Assembly: GCF_009469615.1 (NCBI RefSeq)
Contig: NZ_SSXX01000010.1
Location: 57,688-121,687, forward strand
Direction: 5' to 3'
Length of the DNA: 64,000 bases
From: Dechloromonas sp. H13
Lineage (GTDB): Bacteria > Pseudomonadota > Gammaproteobacteria > Burkholderiales > Rhodocyclaceae
Shown here: one piece after another, positions 48,422 through 57,752 of the stretch
Layout of the letters: every line of letters begins with the position of its first letter
How positions within the stretch are numbered: position 1 is the stretch's first letter
Notes under the pieces: model-generated
Seen by the model: only the letters and a program-made list of their open reading frames with translations
What the model was told of the DNA's origin: nothing
Databases searched by the model: none
Program-made: the position numbers and the translations under genes

Positions 48422-49405
48422 GTGCCCGCCCCACCGGTCACCGTCCTTTACCATGCCGACTGCCCGGACGGCTTCGGCGCGGCCTACGCCGCCTGGCGGC
48501 GCTTCGGCGACGGCGCCGCGTATCGCCCGCTGCATCACGGTCAACCGTGGGAAATGGCCGAGATCGCCGGGCACGCGGTCTATATCCTCGACTTCTCCTT
48601 CCCGCCGGACGTTCTCGAGGCCATGGCCGGACTGGCGAGCTCGGTCGTCCAGATCGACCACCATGCCTCGGCGCGCCAGCCGTGGGCAGACCGCCTGAGC
48701 AAGGCGCCGGATGGCAGCGAACGCTACCGGCATCCGGCGTTGCCGTTGACCATCGTTTTCGACCTCGGCAAAGCGGGCGCCCGGCTGGCCTGGGAATATT
48801 TTCATCCCGCCGAACCGCTACCCCTCGTCCTGAGGCACGTCGAAGACATGGACCTGTGGCGCTTCGCCCTCCCCGGCACGCGCGCGGTCAGCCGCTCGCT
48901 GCGTCTGCTGGCTTTCGATTTCGCGGCCTGGGACGACCTGATCCGCCACGCAGCAGACCCGGACGCCCCGCGCTACCGGAGCCTGCTTGCCGACGGGCAG
49001 GCCATCGAGCGCTTCTTTCAGGGCGAGGTCGAGCGTCTCGCCGGTAGCCGCCTCGTCATGCCGGCGCGGCTGCGCGGCGAGCCGCTCGATCCCCTGCAGG
49101 CCTTGCGCCACGGCCTGCCAACCGTGGTCGACGTGGGCTTCGCGTGGCGCGCCATCGACGGCCTGGCGATCAATGCCAGCGTGTTGTTCGCATCGGAAGT
49201 CGGCAACCTGCTCGCCGAACGCAGCGGCACCTTCGGGCTGGTCTGGCAACTCGACGCCGACGGCGACGTCAAGTGCTCGGCAAGATCCAAGGGGAATTTC
49301 GATGTCGCGGAAATCGCCATCCGCTACGGCGGCGGCGGGCACATGAATGCCGCCGGATTCCGCCTGCCGTTCGCCCGTTTCATGAGCGAAGTGCTCGGCA
49401 AGTGA
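48422..49405 (+). CDS. DHH family phosphoesterase
   Basis: 327 aa from a GTG at 48422, 4 nt after slyX. DHH motifs include YHADCPDGFGAAYAAW, ILDFSF and VQIDHHASA, and the DHHA1 domain ends in GGGGHMNAAGFRLP. Relatives degrade nanoRNA, cyclic dinucleotides or pAp; the substrate here cannot be told. A third DHH-family Asp is seen in HVEDMDLWRF. Confidence 0.86.
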   Translation: MPAPPVTVLYHADCPDGFGAAYAAWRRFGDGAAYRPLHHGQPWEMAEIAGHAVYILDFSFPPDVLEAMAGLASSVVQIDHHASARQPWADRLSKAPDGSERYRHPALPLTIVFDLGKAGARLAWEYFHPAEPLPLVLRHVEDMDLWRFALPGTRAVSRSLRLLAFDFAAWDDLIRHAADPDAPRYRSLLADGQAIERFFQGEVERLAGSRLVMPARLRGEPLDPLQALRHGLPTVVDVGFAWRAIDGLAINASVLFASEVGNLLAERSGTFGLVWQLDADGDVKCSARSKGNFDVAEIAIRYGGGGHMNAAGFRLPFARFMSEVLGK

Positions 49406-49459
49406 TGTTATAAATCAGATTAAAAAATCAACAAAACAATATGATTAATAACATTTTTA

Positions 49460-49544
49460 TGGTGCCCAGGAAGGGACTCGAACCCCCACACCTTGCGGCG
49501 CCAGAACCTAAATCTGGTGCGTCTACCAATTTCGCCACCTGGGC
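49460..49544 (-). tRNA. tRNA-Leu(TAG)
   Basis: Class II tRNA, 85 nt. Acceptor GCCCAGG/CCTGGGC, anticodon stem CCAGA/TCTGG, loop TTTAGGT with anticodon TAG (reads CTA and wobbles), long variable arm, T loop TTCGAGT, discriminator A, encoded CCA. The 3' flank (49406-49459) is AT-rich with no clear hairpin. The upstream TAGAAT (49555-49560) is a possible -10. Confidence 0.95.
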
Positions 49545-49596
49545 CGGCGGGCGGATTCTACCACCGCCTGCGCCCTGACCCTATACTCCGCGGCCG

Positions 49597-50406
49597 ATGC
49601 CTGTCGATCACTACGAAAACTTCCCCGTCGCCTCCTTTCTCGTGCCCGCGCCCCTGCGCCGGCCGATCGAGGTGATCTACCGTTTCGCCCGCAGCGCCGA
49701 CGACATCGCCGACGAAGGCGATGCGGCGCCGGAGGAGCGGCTGGCCGGCCTGGCCGCTTACCAGGCGGAACTCGATCGCATCGCCGCCGGAACGACGCCG
49801 CTGACGCCGCTGTTCGTCGCGCTGGCCGAAGTCATCCGCCGGCACGCCCTGCCCGTCCAGCTGTTCCACGATCTGCTCGACGCCTTCGCCCAGGATGTCG
49901 TCAAGAAGCGCTACGCAGACTACGCGGAACTGCTCGACTACTGCCGGCGCTCGGCCAACCCGGTCGGCCGCCTGGTCCTGCACCTGTTCGGGCGCACGGC
50001 GCCGGAACAGCTCGTTCAGTCCGACTGCATCTGCACGGCGCTGCAGTTGATCAACTTCTGGCAGGATGTTGCGGTCGACTGGCAAAAGGACCGGGTTTAC
50101 ATCCCGCAGACCGACCTCCGGCGCTTCCGGGTCGGCGAGGCCGACATCGCCGCCGCCCGCTGGTCGGCCAACTGGGCGGCGCTGATGGATTTCCAGATCG
50201 ACCGCGCCGGCGCGCTGATGGAACGCGGCGCCCCGCTTGTCCATGCCCTGCCCGGCCGGCTCGGCTGGGAGATCCGCCTCACCGTGCAGGGCGGGCTGCG
50301 CATCCTGGAACGCCTGCGCCGGGTGCGCGGCGACGTCTTCACGCGCCGGCCCAAGCTCGGCAAACGGGACTGGCTGGTTCTCGCCGGCCGTTCCCTTACA
50401 ATGTGA
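49597..50406 (+). CDS. hpnC: squalene synthase HpnC
   Basis: 269 aa. In the bacterial HpnCDE route HpnC converts hydroxysqualene-type intermediates: HpnD makes presqualene diphosphate, HpnC turns it to hydroxysqualene, HpnE reduces it to squalene. The aspartate-rich motifs are SADDIADEGD and DVAVDWQKDRVYIP. It starts the hpnC-hpnD-hpnE run. No squalene-hopene cyclase (shc) gene is in the window. Confidence 0.93.
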   Translation: MPVDHYENFPVASFLVPAPLRRPIEVIYRFARSADDIADEGDAAPEERLAGLAAYQAELDRIAAGTTPLTPLFVALAEVIRRHALPVQLFHDLLDAFAQDVVKKRYADYAELLDYCRRSANPVGRLVLHLFGRTAPEQLVQSDCICTALQLINFWQDVAVDWQKDRVYIPQTDLRRFRVGEADIAAARWSANWAALMDFQIDRAGALMERGAPLVHALPGRLGWEIRLTVQGGLRILERLRRVRGDVFTRRPKLGKRDWLVLAGRSLTM

Positions 50407-50410
50407 CCCC

Positions 50411-51244
50411 ATGAATCCCGACCAATATTGCCAGGAGAAGTGCGCCGCCAGCGGTTCTTCCTTCTATTACAGCTTCCTGTTCCTGCCCGCCGAGCGCCGT
50501 CGCGCCATCATGGCGCTCTACGCCTTCTGCCGTGAAGTCGATGACGTGGTCGACGAATGCCACGACATATCGCTTGCCTCGACCAAGCTCACGTGGTGGC
50601 GCCAGGAAATCGGGCGCATCGCCGACGGCCAGCCGCAGCATCCGGTCGGCCAGGCGCTGAAAGGGGTCAGCGGCCAGTTCGACCTGCCCGCCGAGCAACT
50701 GCTGGAAATCATTGACGGCATGGAAATGGACCTCCAGCAGTCGCGCTACCCCGACTTCAAGGGCCTCTCGCTCTACTGCTACCGCGTCGCCAGCGTCGTC
50801 GGGCTCCTCGCCGCCGAAATTTTCGGCTTCAAGGACCGGCAGACCCGGAAATACGCGCACGATCTCGGCATGGCCTTCCAACTCACCAACATCATCCGCG
50901 ACATCGGCGAGGACGCCCGGCGCGGCCGCATCTACATCCCGATGGACGAACTGAAGCAGTTCAACGTGCCGGCCGCCGACATCCTGAACGGCAAATACTC
51001 GGACAACTTCACCGCCCTGATGCAGTTCCAGGCCGACCGCGCCGAGTACTACTACGCGCAGGCATTTGCCCAGTTGCCGGCGGTCGACCGCAAGAGCCAG
51101 CGCCCCGGCCTGATCATGGCCGCCATCTACCGCACCCTGCTCGACGAAATCCGGCGCGAGAACTTCCAGGTCCTGCATCAGCGCATCGCCCTGACACCGG
51201 TGCGCAAGCTCTGGATCGCCTGGAAGACCTGGGCCTTCGCATGA
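50411..51244 (+). CDS. hpnD: presqualene diphosphate synthase HpnD
   Basis: 277 aa from the ATG at 50411. It condenses two farnesyl diphosphates to presqualene diphosphate. The two Asp motifs are REVDDVVDE and NIIRDIGEDARRGRIYIP, both intact. It lies 4 nt after hpnC and overlaps hpnE by 4 nt. Paralogous to HpnC. Confidence 0.94.
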   Translation: MNPDQYCQEKCAASGSSFYYSFLFLPAERRRAIMALYAFCREVDDVVDECHDISLASTKLTWWRQEIGRIADGQPQHPVGQALKGVSGQFDLPAEQLLEIIDGMEMDLQQSRYPDFKGLSLYCYRVASVVGLLAAEIFGFKDRQTRKYAHDLGMAFQLTNIIRDIGEDARRGRIYIPMDELKQFNVPAADILNGKYSDNFTALMQFQADRAEYYYAQAFAQLPAVDRKSQRPGLIMAAIYRTLLDEIRRENFQVLHQRIALTPVRKLWIAWKTWAFA

Positions 51245-52479
51245 AGGTCGCCGTCATCGGCGGCGGCTGGGCGGGAATCGCCGCCGCCGTCGAACTGACG
51301 GCCGGCGGCGCCACCACCACCCTGTACGAAGCCGGCCGCGTCCTCGGCGGCCGCGCCCGTGCGATCAACATCGACGCCCGAACGCTGGACAACGGCCAGC
51401 ACATCCTGCTCGGCGCCTACCGCGACACGCTGGCCCTGATGCGCCAGGTCGGCGCCGACCCGGAAAGCGCATTCGACCGGCGCCCCCTGCAGGTAGTCGA
51501 CCCCGGCGCCTTCCGCCTCGCCCTGCCGCGCTGGCCGGCGCCGCTCAACGTCGCCTGGGGATTGCTGGCGGCAGAAGGCGTCGGCTGGCGCGAGAAGCTG
51601 TCCACCGCCTGGTGGATGCAGCGCATCAAGGCCCGCCGTTTCCGTTTGCCGCGCGAGCTCAGCGTTGCCGAATGGCTGGACGCCGCCGGCCAGACCGGCG
51701 CCTTGCGCCGCCACCTGTGGGAACCGCTCTGCCTCGCCGCACTGAACATTCCCGCCGAGCGAGCCTCGGCCCAGGTTTTCGCCAATGTGCTGCGCGACAG
51801 CCTGGGCAGTGCGCGGCGCGAAGACACCGATCTGCTGCTGCCGAGCGTCGACCTTGGCCAACTGCTGCCGGAACCGGCGACAGGCTGGCTCGCGGCCAAC
51901 GGTGCGACGTTGCGCCTCGGCCACCGTGTCGCCAACCTCGCCCCGTTGCCGCATGGCATCGCGGTCGATGGCGAAATCCACGATTCAGCCATCGTCGCCA
52001 CCGCGCCGCAGCATGCCGGCCAACTGTGGCCGGCGCTCGCCGCCGGTTTCGCTTACGAGCCGATCGTCACGGTCTACGTCCAGTTCGCGGCAACAACCGG
52101 CCTCGCCTTTCCCCTGCGCAAGCAGTCCGGAAACTACGGCCAGTGGGTCGTCGACCGCGGCAGGGGCCTGCTCGCCTGCGTACTCAGCGGCCACGGCGCC
52201 TGGGAAGCGCTCGGCGAAGCCGAACTGGTCGCCGCCCTCGTCGCCGAACTCGCCCTGCCGACGCCGCCGACCTGGCACAAGGTCATCTGCGAAAGGCGCG
52301 CCACCTTCGCCTGCCGCCCGAACCTCACACGCCCCGATCACCGGACGCCCGACCCGCGCATCCTGCGCGCCGGCGACTACACCTGGGCCGAGTATCCGGC
52401 AACGCTCGAAGGCGCCGTGCGCAGCGGCCGACGCGCTGCCCATGCCGTGCTCGGAAACGACTATAATCCAGCGTCATGA
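51241..52479 (+). CDS. hpnE: hydroxysqualene dehydroxylase HpnE
   Basis: 412 aa. FAD-dependent amine-oxidase-type enzyme that reduces hydroxysqualene to squalene. The N-terminal Rossmann motif GGGWAGIAAAVEL with the acidic residue in LYEAGRVLGGRAR binds FAD. The C-terminus carries the late FAD motif region (GDYTWAEYPATLEGAVRSG). Its stop overlaps the pgaA ATG by 4 nt (ATGA), linking squalene genes to the polysaccharide genes. Confidence 0.92.
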   Translation: MKVAVIGGGWAGIAAAVELTAGGATTTLYEAGRVLGGRARAINIDARTLDNGQHILLGAYRDTLALMRQVGADPESAFDRRPLQVVDPGAFRLALPRWPAPLNVAWGLLAAEGVGWREKLSTAWWMQRIKARRFRLPRELSVAEWLDAAGQTGALRRHLWEPLCLAALNIPAERASAQVFANVLRDSLGSARREDTDLLLPSVDLGQLLPEPATGWLAANGATLRLGHRVANLAPLPHGIAVDGEIHDSAIVATAPQHAGQLWPALAAGFAYEPIVTVYVQFAATTGLAFPLRKQSGNYGQWVVDRGRGLLACVLSGHGAWEALGEAELVAALVAELALPTPPTWHKVICERRATFACRPNLTRPDHRTPDPRILRAGDYTWAEYPATLEGAVRSGRRAAHAVLGNDYNPAS

Positions 52480-54488
52480 AACGCCTGCACTCCGTCCTGT
52501 TGCTCGCCGTCGGCCTGACCGCCGCGGTTGCCGACGCCGGCGAGGACTGGGTACTGCCGCCGAAGGCAAGGTACGCCGCCCCGGCGCCGGCCCCGGCGGT
52601 CGTCGGCGACGACTGGGCCGTCGAACTCGGCCGCCAGCTCGCCCTCCTGAAGCAGCAACCGGATAACCGCGAAGCGCGCAAGGCCGCCTGGGTCGCCGCC
52701 ATGCGCCTCGGCCTGTTCGCGCAGGCCGCGGCGCTGGAAGCGCCGCTCTCCGCCGACGAACGGCGGGCGATGGAAGGCGACCGCATCGCCCTCGACATCC
52801 GCTACGGCATCGTCGACCGCAACACCCTGCGCGGACCGGAGCGCTTTTTCCTCCTCGACAAGGCGTTGACCGCAACCGACCCGCTCGCTGCCGAATTCTT
52901 CGCCGGCAAGGCGCCGGATGCCGAAGACCAGCGCCGCCTGACCGACCGCCTCAGCGCGCTGGCCGCCCGCCGCCGCGCCGCCGACGCGGTCGTGCTCTAC
53001 GAATCGCTGCGCCAGCGCGACATTCCGGTGCCGCTATGGGCCGAACGCGACATCGCCGGCAGCTACCTCGAACTGCGCCGCCCGCAGGAGGCGCTGGCCC
53101 TCTACCAACGGGCGGTCGACGCCAACCCGGACGATTTCGACGCCAATCTCGGCCTCTTCTACGCGCTGGTCGAGACCGAGCAGCTCGACGCCGCCACCGA
53201 ACACATCGACCGCTACGCCGCGCGTCTGCCGGAACGCCGCCACCTCGACGGCCGCTACAACGGCGAACGCCTGAGCGCCGACATCACCGCCGACCGCGTC
53301 CGCCTCTTCGCCGACCGCCTCGCCGAAGCACAGGCGCGCATCGACGCCCGCCACGACGCCATCCCCTACAACAGCGAGGCGCGCCAGTCGTCCGCCAGCC
53401 TCGCCCTGGCCCGCGGCTGGCCGCAGCAGGGCGACGAGATGCTGCGCCGCACGCTCGGCTCCGACCCGATCAACCCGGCGCTGCACGCCGACCTTTCGGA
53501 AAACCGCCTGACCCTGCAGGACTGGTCGGCCGCCCGCGCCGCCCTCGACTACGCCGCCGGCCTCGACCCGGACAACGGCGCCGTGCGCCGCGCCAGCCGC
53601 AGCTACGAGCTGTACGACAGCTACGAACTCTATGTCGAAGCCGGCTACGGCGAGGGACAGGACGTCAATTACTTCGGCAGCCGCGACTGGTCGATCGACA
53701 GTTTTCTCTACAGCCGCCCGATCGCCGAGAACTGGCGCGTCTTCGCCCACAACTATTCCGCCAGCGCCGATTTCTACGGCGAGAACCAGACCTGGATCCG
53801 CACCGGCGCCGGCGCCGAATGGCGCCACCTCGGCTGGCGGCTGACCGGCGAGGTCAACGGCGGCAGCGGGGTCAAGGCCGGCGCCACCGGCACCGTGCGC
53901 TGGAAGCCGGACGACACCTGGACCTTTTACGGCGCCGCCGAAAGCGTGACCAACCAGATTCCGCTGCGCGCCGTCGCCGACGGCGTCTACGCCAGCCGCC
54001 TCAGCGTCGGCGCTGACTGGCGCCAACACGAGTCGCGCAAGCTCGCGCTCGGGGTCTATTCCAGCGACTTCTCCGACGGCAACCTGCGCACCGGCGTCAA
54101 CGCCGCGTGGTTCGAGCGCTGGGCCAGCGGCCCCAAATGGATGTTCGAGACCATTCTAGGCGCCGACGCCTCGCGCAATTCGCTGGATACCAGCGTCAAT
54201 TACTTCAACCCGAAAAGCGACCGTTCGCTGTGGTTGACCGCAGCCGTCGAAAACCTCACCTGGCGCAGCTACGACCACGCCTTCCGCCAGCGCCTGGCGC
54301 TGACCGGCGGCACCTACTGGCAGGAAGGCTACGACGCCGGCGCCATCGAGGCCATCGAATACAGCCACCGCTGGGAACTCGACCGCGACCTTTCGCTGCG
54401 CTACGGCATCGGTCGTATGCTGCGCCCCTACGACGGCGAACGCGAAGGGCGCACCTTCGCCAACCTGGTCCTGCTATGGCGCTTCTGA
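52476..54488 (+). CDS. pgaA: PNAG export outer-membrane protein PgaA
   Basis: 670 aa. A signal peptide (about 1-21) is followed by a periplasmic TPR superhelix (about 40-370) and a C-terminal beta-barrel porin (about 380-670) with alternating aromatic strands ending in LVLLWRF, an outer-membrane C-terminal pattern. PgaA exports poly-beta-1,6-N-acetylglucosamine. It is shorter than the 807-aa E. coli protein, mostly in the TPR part. TATAAT at 52462-52467 lies 8 nt upstream of its ATG. First of pgaABCD. Confidence 0.92.
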   Translation: MKRLHSVLLLAVGLTAAVADAGEDWVLPPKARYAAPAPAPAVVGDDWAVELGRQLALLKQQPDNREARKAAWVAAMRLGLFAQAAALEAPLSADERRAMEGDRIALDIRYGIVDRNTLRGPERFFLLDKALTATDPLAAEFFAGKAPDAEDQRRLTDRLSALAARRRAADAVVLYESLRQRDIPVPLWAERDIAGSYLELRRPQEALALYQRAVDANPDDFDANLGLFYALVETEQLDAATEHIDRYAARLPERRHLDGRYNGERLSADITADRVRLFADRLAEAQARIDARHDAIPYNSEARQSSASLALARGWPQQGDEMLRRTLGSDPINPALHADLSENRLTLQDWSAARAALDYAAGLDPDNGAVRRASRSYELYDSYELYVEAGYGEGQDVNYFGSRDWSIDSFLYSRPIAENWRVFAHNYSASADFYGENQTWIRTGAGAEWRHLGWRLTGEVNGGSGVKAGATGTVRWKPDDTWTFYGAAESVTNQIPLRAVADGVYASRLSVGADWRQHESRKLALGVYSSDFSDGNLRTGVNAAWFERWASGPKWMFETILGADASRNSLDTSVNYFNPKSDRSLWLTAAVENLTWRSYDHAFRQRLALTGGTYWQEGYDAGAIEAIEYSHRWELDRDLSLRYGIGRMLRPYDGEREGRTFANLVLLWRF

Positions 54489-56017
54489 TCCGCTCCCTCC
54501 TCGCCGCCCTGCTGGCGCTCGCCGCCGCGCTGGCAACGGCCGCCGACGCCCGCTTCATGGCCCTCAGCTACCACGAGGTGCTCGCCGATAACGAGCCGAT
54601 GACGCCGACCGCCGTCCGCGCCAGCGACCTCGCCCGCCAGTTCGCCTGGCTCCAGGCCAACGACTACCACCCGGTCAGTGTCGACCAGATCCTCGCCGCC
54701 CGCGCCGGCGGCCCGCCGCTGCCGCCCAACGCCATCCTGCTGACCTTCGACGACGGTTTTCTCGATGTCTACACCCGCGCCTTCCCGCTGCTCAAACTGT
54801 TCAACTATCCGGCGGTGATCGCCCTGGTCGGCAAATGGATGGACGTGCCGGACGGCCAGATGGTCGACTACGACGGCAAGCCCGTCCCGCGCGGCAAGTT
54901 CCTCAACTGGGACCAGGTGCGCGAAATGCAGACCTCGGGGCTGATCGAGGTCGCCTCGCATTCCTACGATCTGCACCACGGCATCCTCGCCAACCCGCAG
55001 GGCAACACCCAGCCGGCAGCGACCACGCGTCTGTATGCCAACGGCCGCTACGAGGACGACGCCGCCTACCTCACCCGCCTGCGCGCCGATCTCCGCGACA
55101 GCATCAGCCAGCACACCGGCAAGGCGCCGCGCATCATCGTCTGGCCCTACGGGCGCAGCAACCGGGCCGCCCAGGAAGTCGCCGCGCAGTTGGGCATGCC
55201 CATCGGCCTGACGCTGATCGACGGCTTCAACGATGCCGCGACGCCGACGGCCGTCTGGAAGCGCCAGCTGATCGAGAACAGCCCGTCGCTCCAGGCCTTC
55301 GCCGAAATGCTGCGCGTCACTTGGGACCCGAGCCCGGCGCGCAGCGTCGAGGTCGATCCCGGCACTTGGCCGCCCGGCGAGGACGGCCTGTCGCCGACCC
55401 TCGACCGCCTGCTGACGTTGAGCCCCAACATCGCCTTCGTGCGGCCGGCCGTTATCCGCGACGGCCGTGAAATGGCCCTGTTTCCGACAAATCTGCGGCC
55501 CGTCGCCATCGACCAGCTGAACCATATCGCCTGGCAGACCGAGCGCCGGGCCGGCGTCCCGGTCTTCATCGACCTGCCTGCCGCCTGGCTGGACGAACCG
55601 GAACTGGTCGCCGACCTCGCCCGCCAGGTCAATTTCGCCGGCCTGCGCGTGCGCGCCGCGCCCGACAGCGCCGCCGCCGAGCGCATCCGCCAGGCCGCCG
55701 GGCGCTGGGTCTGGCCGCTGCAGATGGCCTACGCCGTCGACCAGCCGCCGACGCAGGCACAATGGGCGCACCTGCGCGCTGGCGACCTGCTCGTGCTCCC
55801 GGCGAGCGAGGAGAACATCGCTGCCGTGCCGCGGGAAATGGCCGGGCGCGTCCTTTTCGAATTCGACCCGGCGCTGCCGCCTGCCAGCGTCGCCCGCCGC
55901 ATGAACCGCCTCGAAGCCGACGGCTTCCGCCAGTTCGGCGTCGCCGGCTTCCCGGAAAGCCTGATGGGCCCCATCTTCCCCTCGCTCTCGCTGCGCTGGC
56001 AGCCGCAACTGCGATGA
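54476..56017 (+). CDS. pgaB: PNAG N-deacetylase PgaB
   Basis: 513 aa from the ATG at 54476, overlapping pgaA by 13 nt. An N-terminal signal peptide (about 1-24) lacks a clear lipobox, unlike E. coli PgaB. A polysaccharide deacetylase domain (about 25-270) carries LLTFDDGFLD and a conserved SHSYDLHHG. The C-terminal part (about 300-513) resembles a GH13/18-like hydrolase domain but is about 160 residues shorter than in E. coli. PgaB removes some acetyl groups, which is needed for export through PgaA. Confidence 0.9.
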   Translation: MALLIRSLLAALLALAAALATAADARFMALSYHEVLADNEPMTPTAVRASDLARQFAWLQANDYHPVSVDQILAARAGGPPLPPNAILLTFDDGFLDVYTRAFPLLKLFNYPAVIALVGKWMDVPDGQMVDYDGKPVPRGKFLNWDQVREMQTSGLIEVASHSYDLHHGILANPQGNTQPAATTRLYANGRYEDDAAYLTRLRADLRDSISQHTGKAPRIIVWPYGRSNRAAQEVAAQLGMPIGLTLIDGFNDAATPTAVWKRQLIENSPSLQAFAEMLRVTWDPSPARSVEVDPGTWPPGEDGLSPTLDRLLTLSPNIAFVRPAVIRDGREMALFPTNLRPVAIDQLNHIAWQTERRAGVPVFIDLPAAWLDEPELVADLARQVNFAGLRVRAAPDSAAAERIRQAAGRWVWPLQMAYAVDQPPTQAQWAHLRAGDLLVLPASEENIAAVPREMAGRVLFEFDPALPPASVARRMNRLEADGFRQFGVAGFPESLMGPIFPSLSLRWQPQLR

Positions 56018-57297
56018 CACCGCTGCCCATCCTGCTCGGCGACGTCTGGGGCGCCATCCTCGCCTACGTCTTCTTCTACCCGGTCCTGATGTCGGTGCTC
56101 TGGATGATCGGCGGCATCGCGTTTTACCTGCGTTTCGAGCGTCGACCGCACCGCATCGTCGACCAGCCGCCACAGCGCGCCGACTACCCACTGATCGCTG
56201 TCCTCGTCCCCTGCTACAACGAGGAGGCGCACGCCGAGGAAACCATCGAAGCCCTGATGGAACTCGAATACCCGAATTTCGAGGTTATCGCCATCAACGA
56301 CGGCAGCAAGGACCGCACCGGCGAGATTCTCAACGCACTGGCCGTCCGTTACCCGAAGCTGCGCGTCGTGCATCAGTTGGAAAACCAGGGCAAGGCCGTC
56401 GGCCTCAACACCGCCGCCCTGCTGACCAGGGCGGAAATCCTCATCGGCATCGATGGCGACGCCCGCCTCGACCCCCATTCGCTGCACTGGCTGGTCCGCC
56501 ATTTCGACGACCATGCGGTCGGCGCCGTCACCGGCAATCCGCGCGTGCGCAACCGCTCGACCCTGCTCGGGCGCATCCAGGTCGGCGAGTTCTCGTCCAT
56601 CGTCGGCCTGATCAAGCGCGCCCAGCGTTCGGTCGGGCTCATCTTCACCGTCTCCGGCGTCATCACCGCCTTCCGCCGCAGCGCCCTGCACGAAGTCGGC
56701 TACTGGAGCCCGGAAAAGCTGACCGAGGACGTCGATATTTCCTGGAAACTGCAGCTCACCGGCTGGGAAGTCCGCTTCGAGCCGCGCGCCCTGTGCTGGA
56801 TCCTCATGCCGGAAACCCTCGGCGGTCTGTGGAAACAGCGCCTGCGCTGGTCGATGGGCGGCACCCAGGTGCTGCTCGACTATCTGCCGCAGCTGTTTTC
56901 GCTGAAAAACCTTCGCCTCTGGCCGCTCTGCATCGAGTATGCGATGAGCATCCTGTGGGCCTGCCTGTTCGCGCTGCTGGCAGTCTACCGGGGAATCGAC
57001 CTGGTCTTTTTCAAGGTAGACCTGCAGAGCGTCCCGATCCTGATGCTCGGCTGGGCCGGCCTGCTGATCGGTACCACCTGCATGCTGCAGATCATGCTCA
57101 GCCTGGTGCTCGACCGCCCCTACGACCGCGGGCTGCTGAAAAACTACTTCTGGATGATCTGGTATCCGGCGATCTACTGGGTCATCACCGCCGCGACTTC
57201 GGTCGCGGCCCTGCCAAAGATCCTTCTCCGAGACACTGAAAAGCGCGCACGATGGACGAGTCCCGACCGCGGCATCAAACCCGACGCCTCCCGCTGA
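56014..57297 (+). CDS. pgaC: poly-beta-1,6-GlcNAc synthase PgaC
   Basis: 427 aa. Processive GT2 glycosyltransferase polymerising UDP-GlcNAc at the inner membrane. Motifs: NDGSKDRT, DGDARLD (DxD), TEDVDISWKL (TED base) and QRLRWSMGG (QxxRW). Membrane segments lie near 15-40 and at about 310-410. It overlaps pgaB by 4 nt and pgaD by 46 nt. The PgaC-PgaD complex is activated by cyclic di-GMP in E. coli. Confidence 0.95.
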   Translation: MTPLPILLGDVWGAILAYVFFYPVLMSVLWMIGGIAFYLRFERRPHRIVDQPPQRADYPLIAVLVPCYNEEAHAEETIEALMELEYPNFEVIAINDGSKDRTGEILNALAVRYPKLRVVHQLENQGKAVGLNTAALLTRAEILIGIDGDARLDPHSLHWLVRHFDDHAVGAVTGNPRVRNRSTLLGRIQVGEFSSIVGLIKRAQRSVGLIFTVSGVITAFRRSALHEVGYWSPEKLTEDVDISWKLQLTGWEVRFEPRALCWILMPETLGGLWKQRLRWSMGGTQVLLDYLPQLFSLKNLRLWPLCIEYAMSILWACLFALLAVYRGIDLVFFKVDLQSVPILMLGWAGLLIGTTCMLQIMLSLVLDRPYDRGLLKNYFWMIWYPAIYWVITAATSVAALPKILLRDTEKRARWTSPDRGIKPDASR

Positions 57298-57752
57298 TCA
57301 TCGAGCGGCCCGACCTCGCCCACCCGGTGCGGCGGGCGTTCGGGCTGTTCGCCACGATCCTCGCCTGGCTGCTCTGGCTGGCGATGTGGATTCCGTTTCT
57401 CGCGGCGCTCGGCCGCCTCCTCGGCTACAACCTGCCGGAGATCTATTTTCCGAGCCAGGTCAGCCTCCATTCGTTTCTCTCGCTGATCCATATCCTGCCC
57501 ACCGTGGTCGGTCTTGCCCTTGGCCTGCTCACCCTGCGCTTCGTCTGGGAGAAGATCAGGCCGCGCATCGGCAAGCCCGACGAGCGCTGGCGGCCGCTGG
57601 GCGTCGACCGGCTGGCGACCGGCCTCGCCCTCGACCCGGAACGTCTGGCCGCCTGGCAGTCGGCGCAGGTGCTCTACGTCACCCACGGCCCGCGCGGCCG
57701 CGTCACCGACGCCAGCACCACTCGTCCGGATCAGCCCAGCCGCCCCGACTGA
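57252..57752 (+). CDS. pgaD: PNAG biosynthesis accessory protein PgaD
   Basis: 166 aa. Two membrane helices (about 30-60 and 75-105) are followed by a hydrophilic C-terminal tail (ending in a Thr/Pro/Arg-rich tip). PgaD stabilises PgaC and together they bind cyclic di-GMP. Its first 46 nt overlap pgaC in another frame. The 3' end overlaps the ybbA gene tail to tail by 22 nt. Confidence 0.88.
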   Translation: MDESRPRHQTRRLPLIIERPDLAHPVRRAFGLFATILAWLLWLAMWIPFLAALGRLLGYNLPEIYFPSQVSLHSFLSLIHILPTVVGLALGLLTLRFVWEKIRPRIGKPDERWRPLGVDRLATGLALDPERLAAWQSAQVLYVTHGPRGRVTDASTTRPDQPSRPD

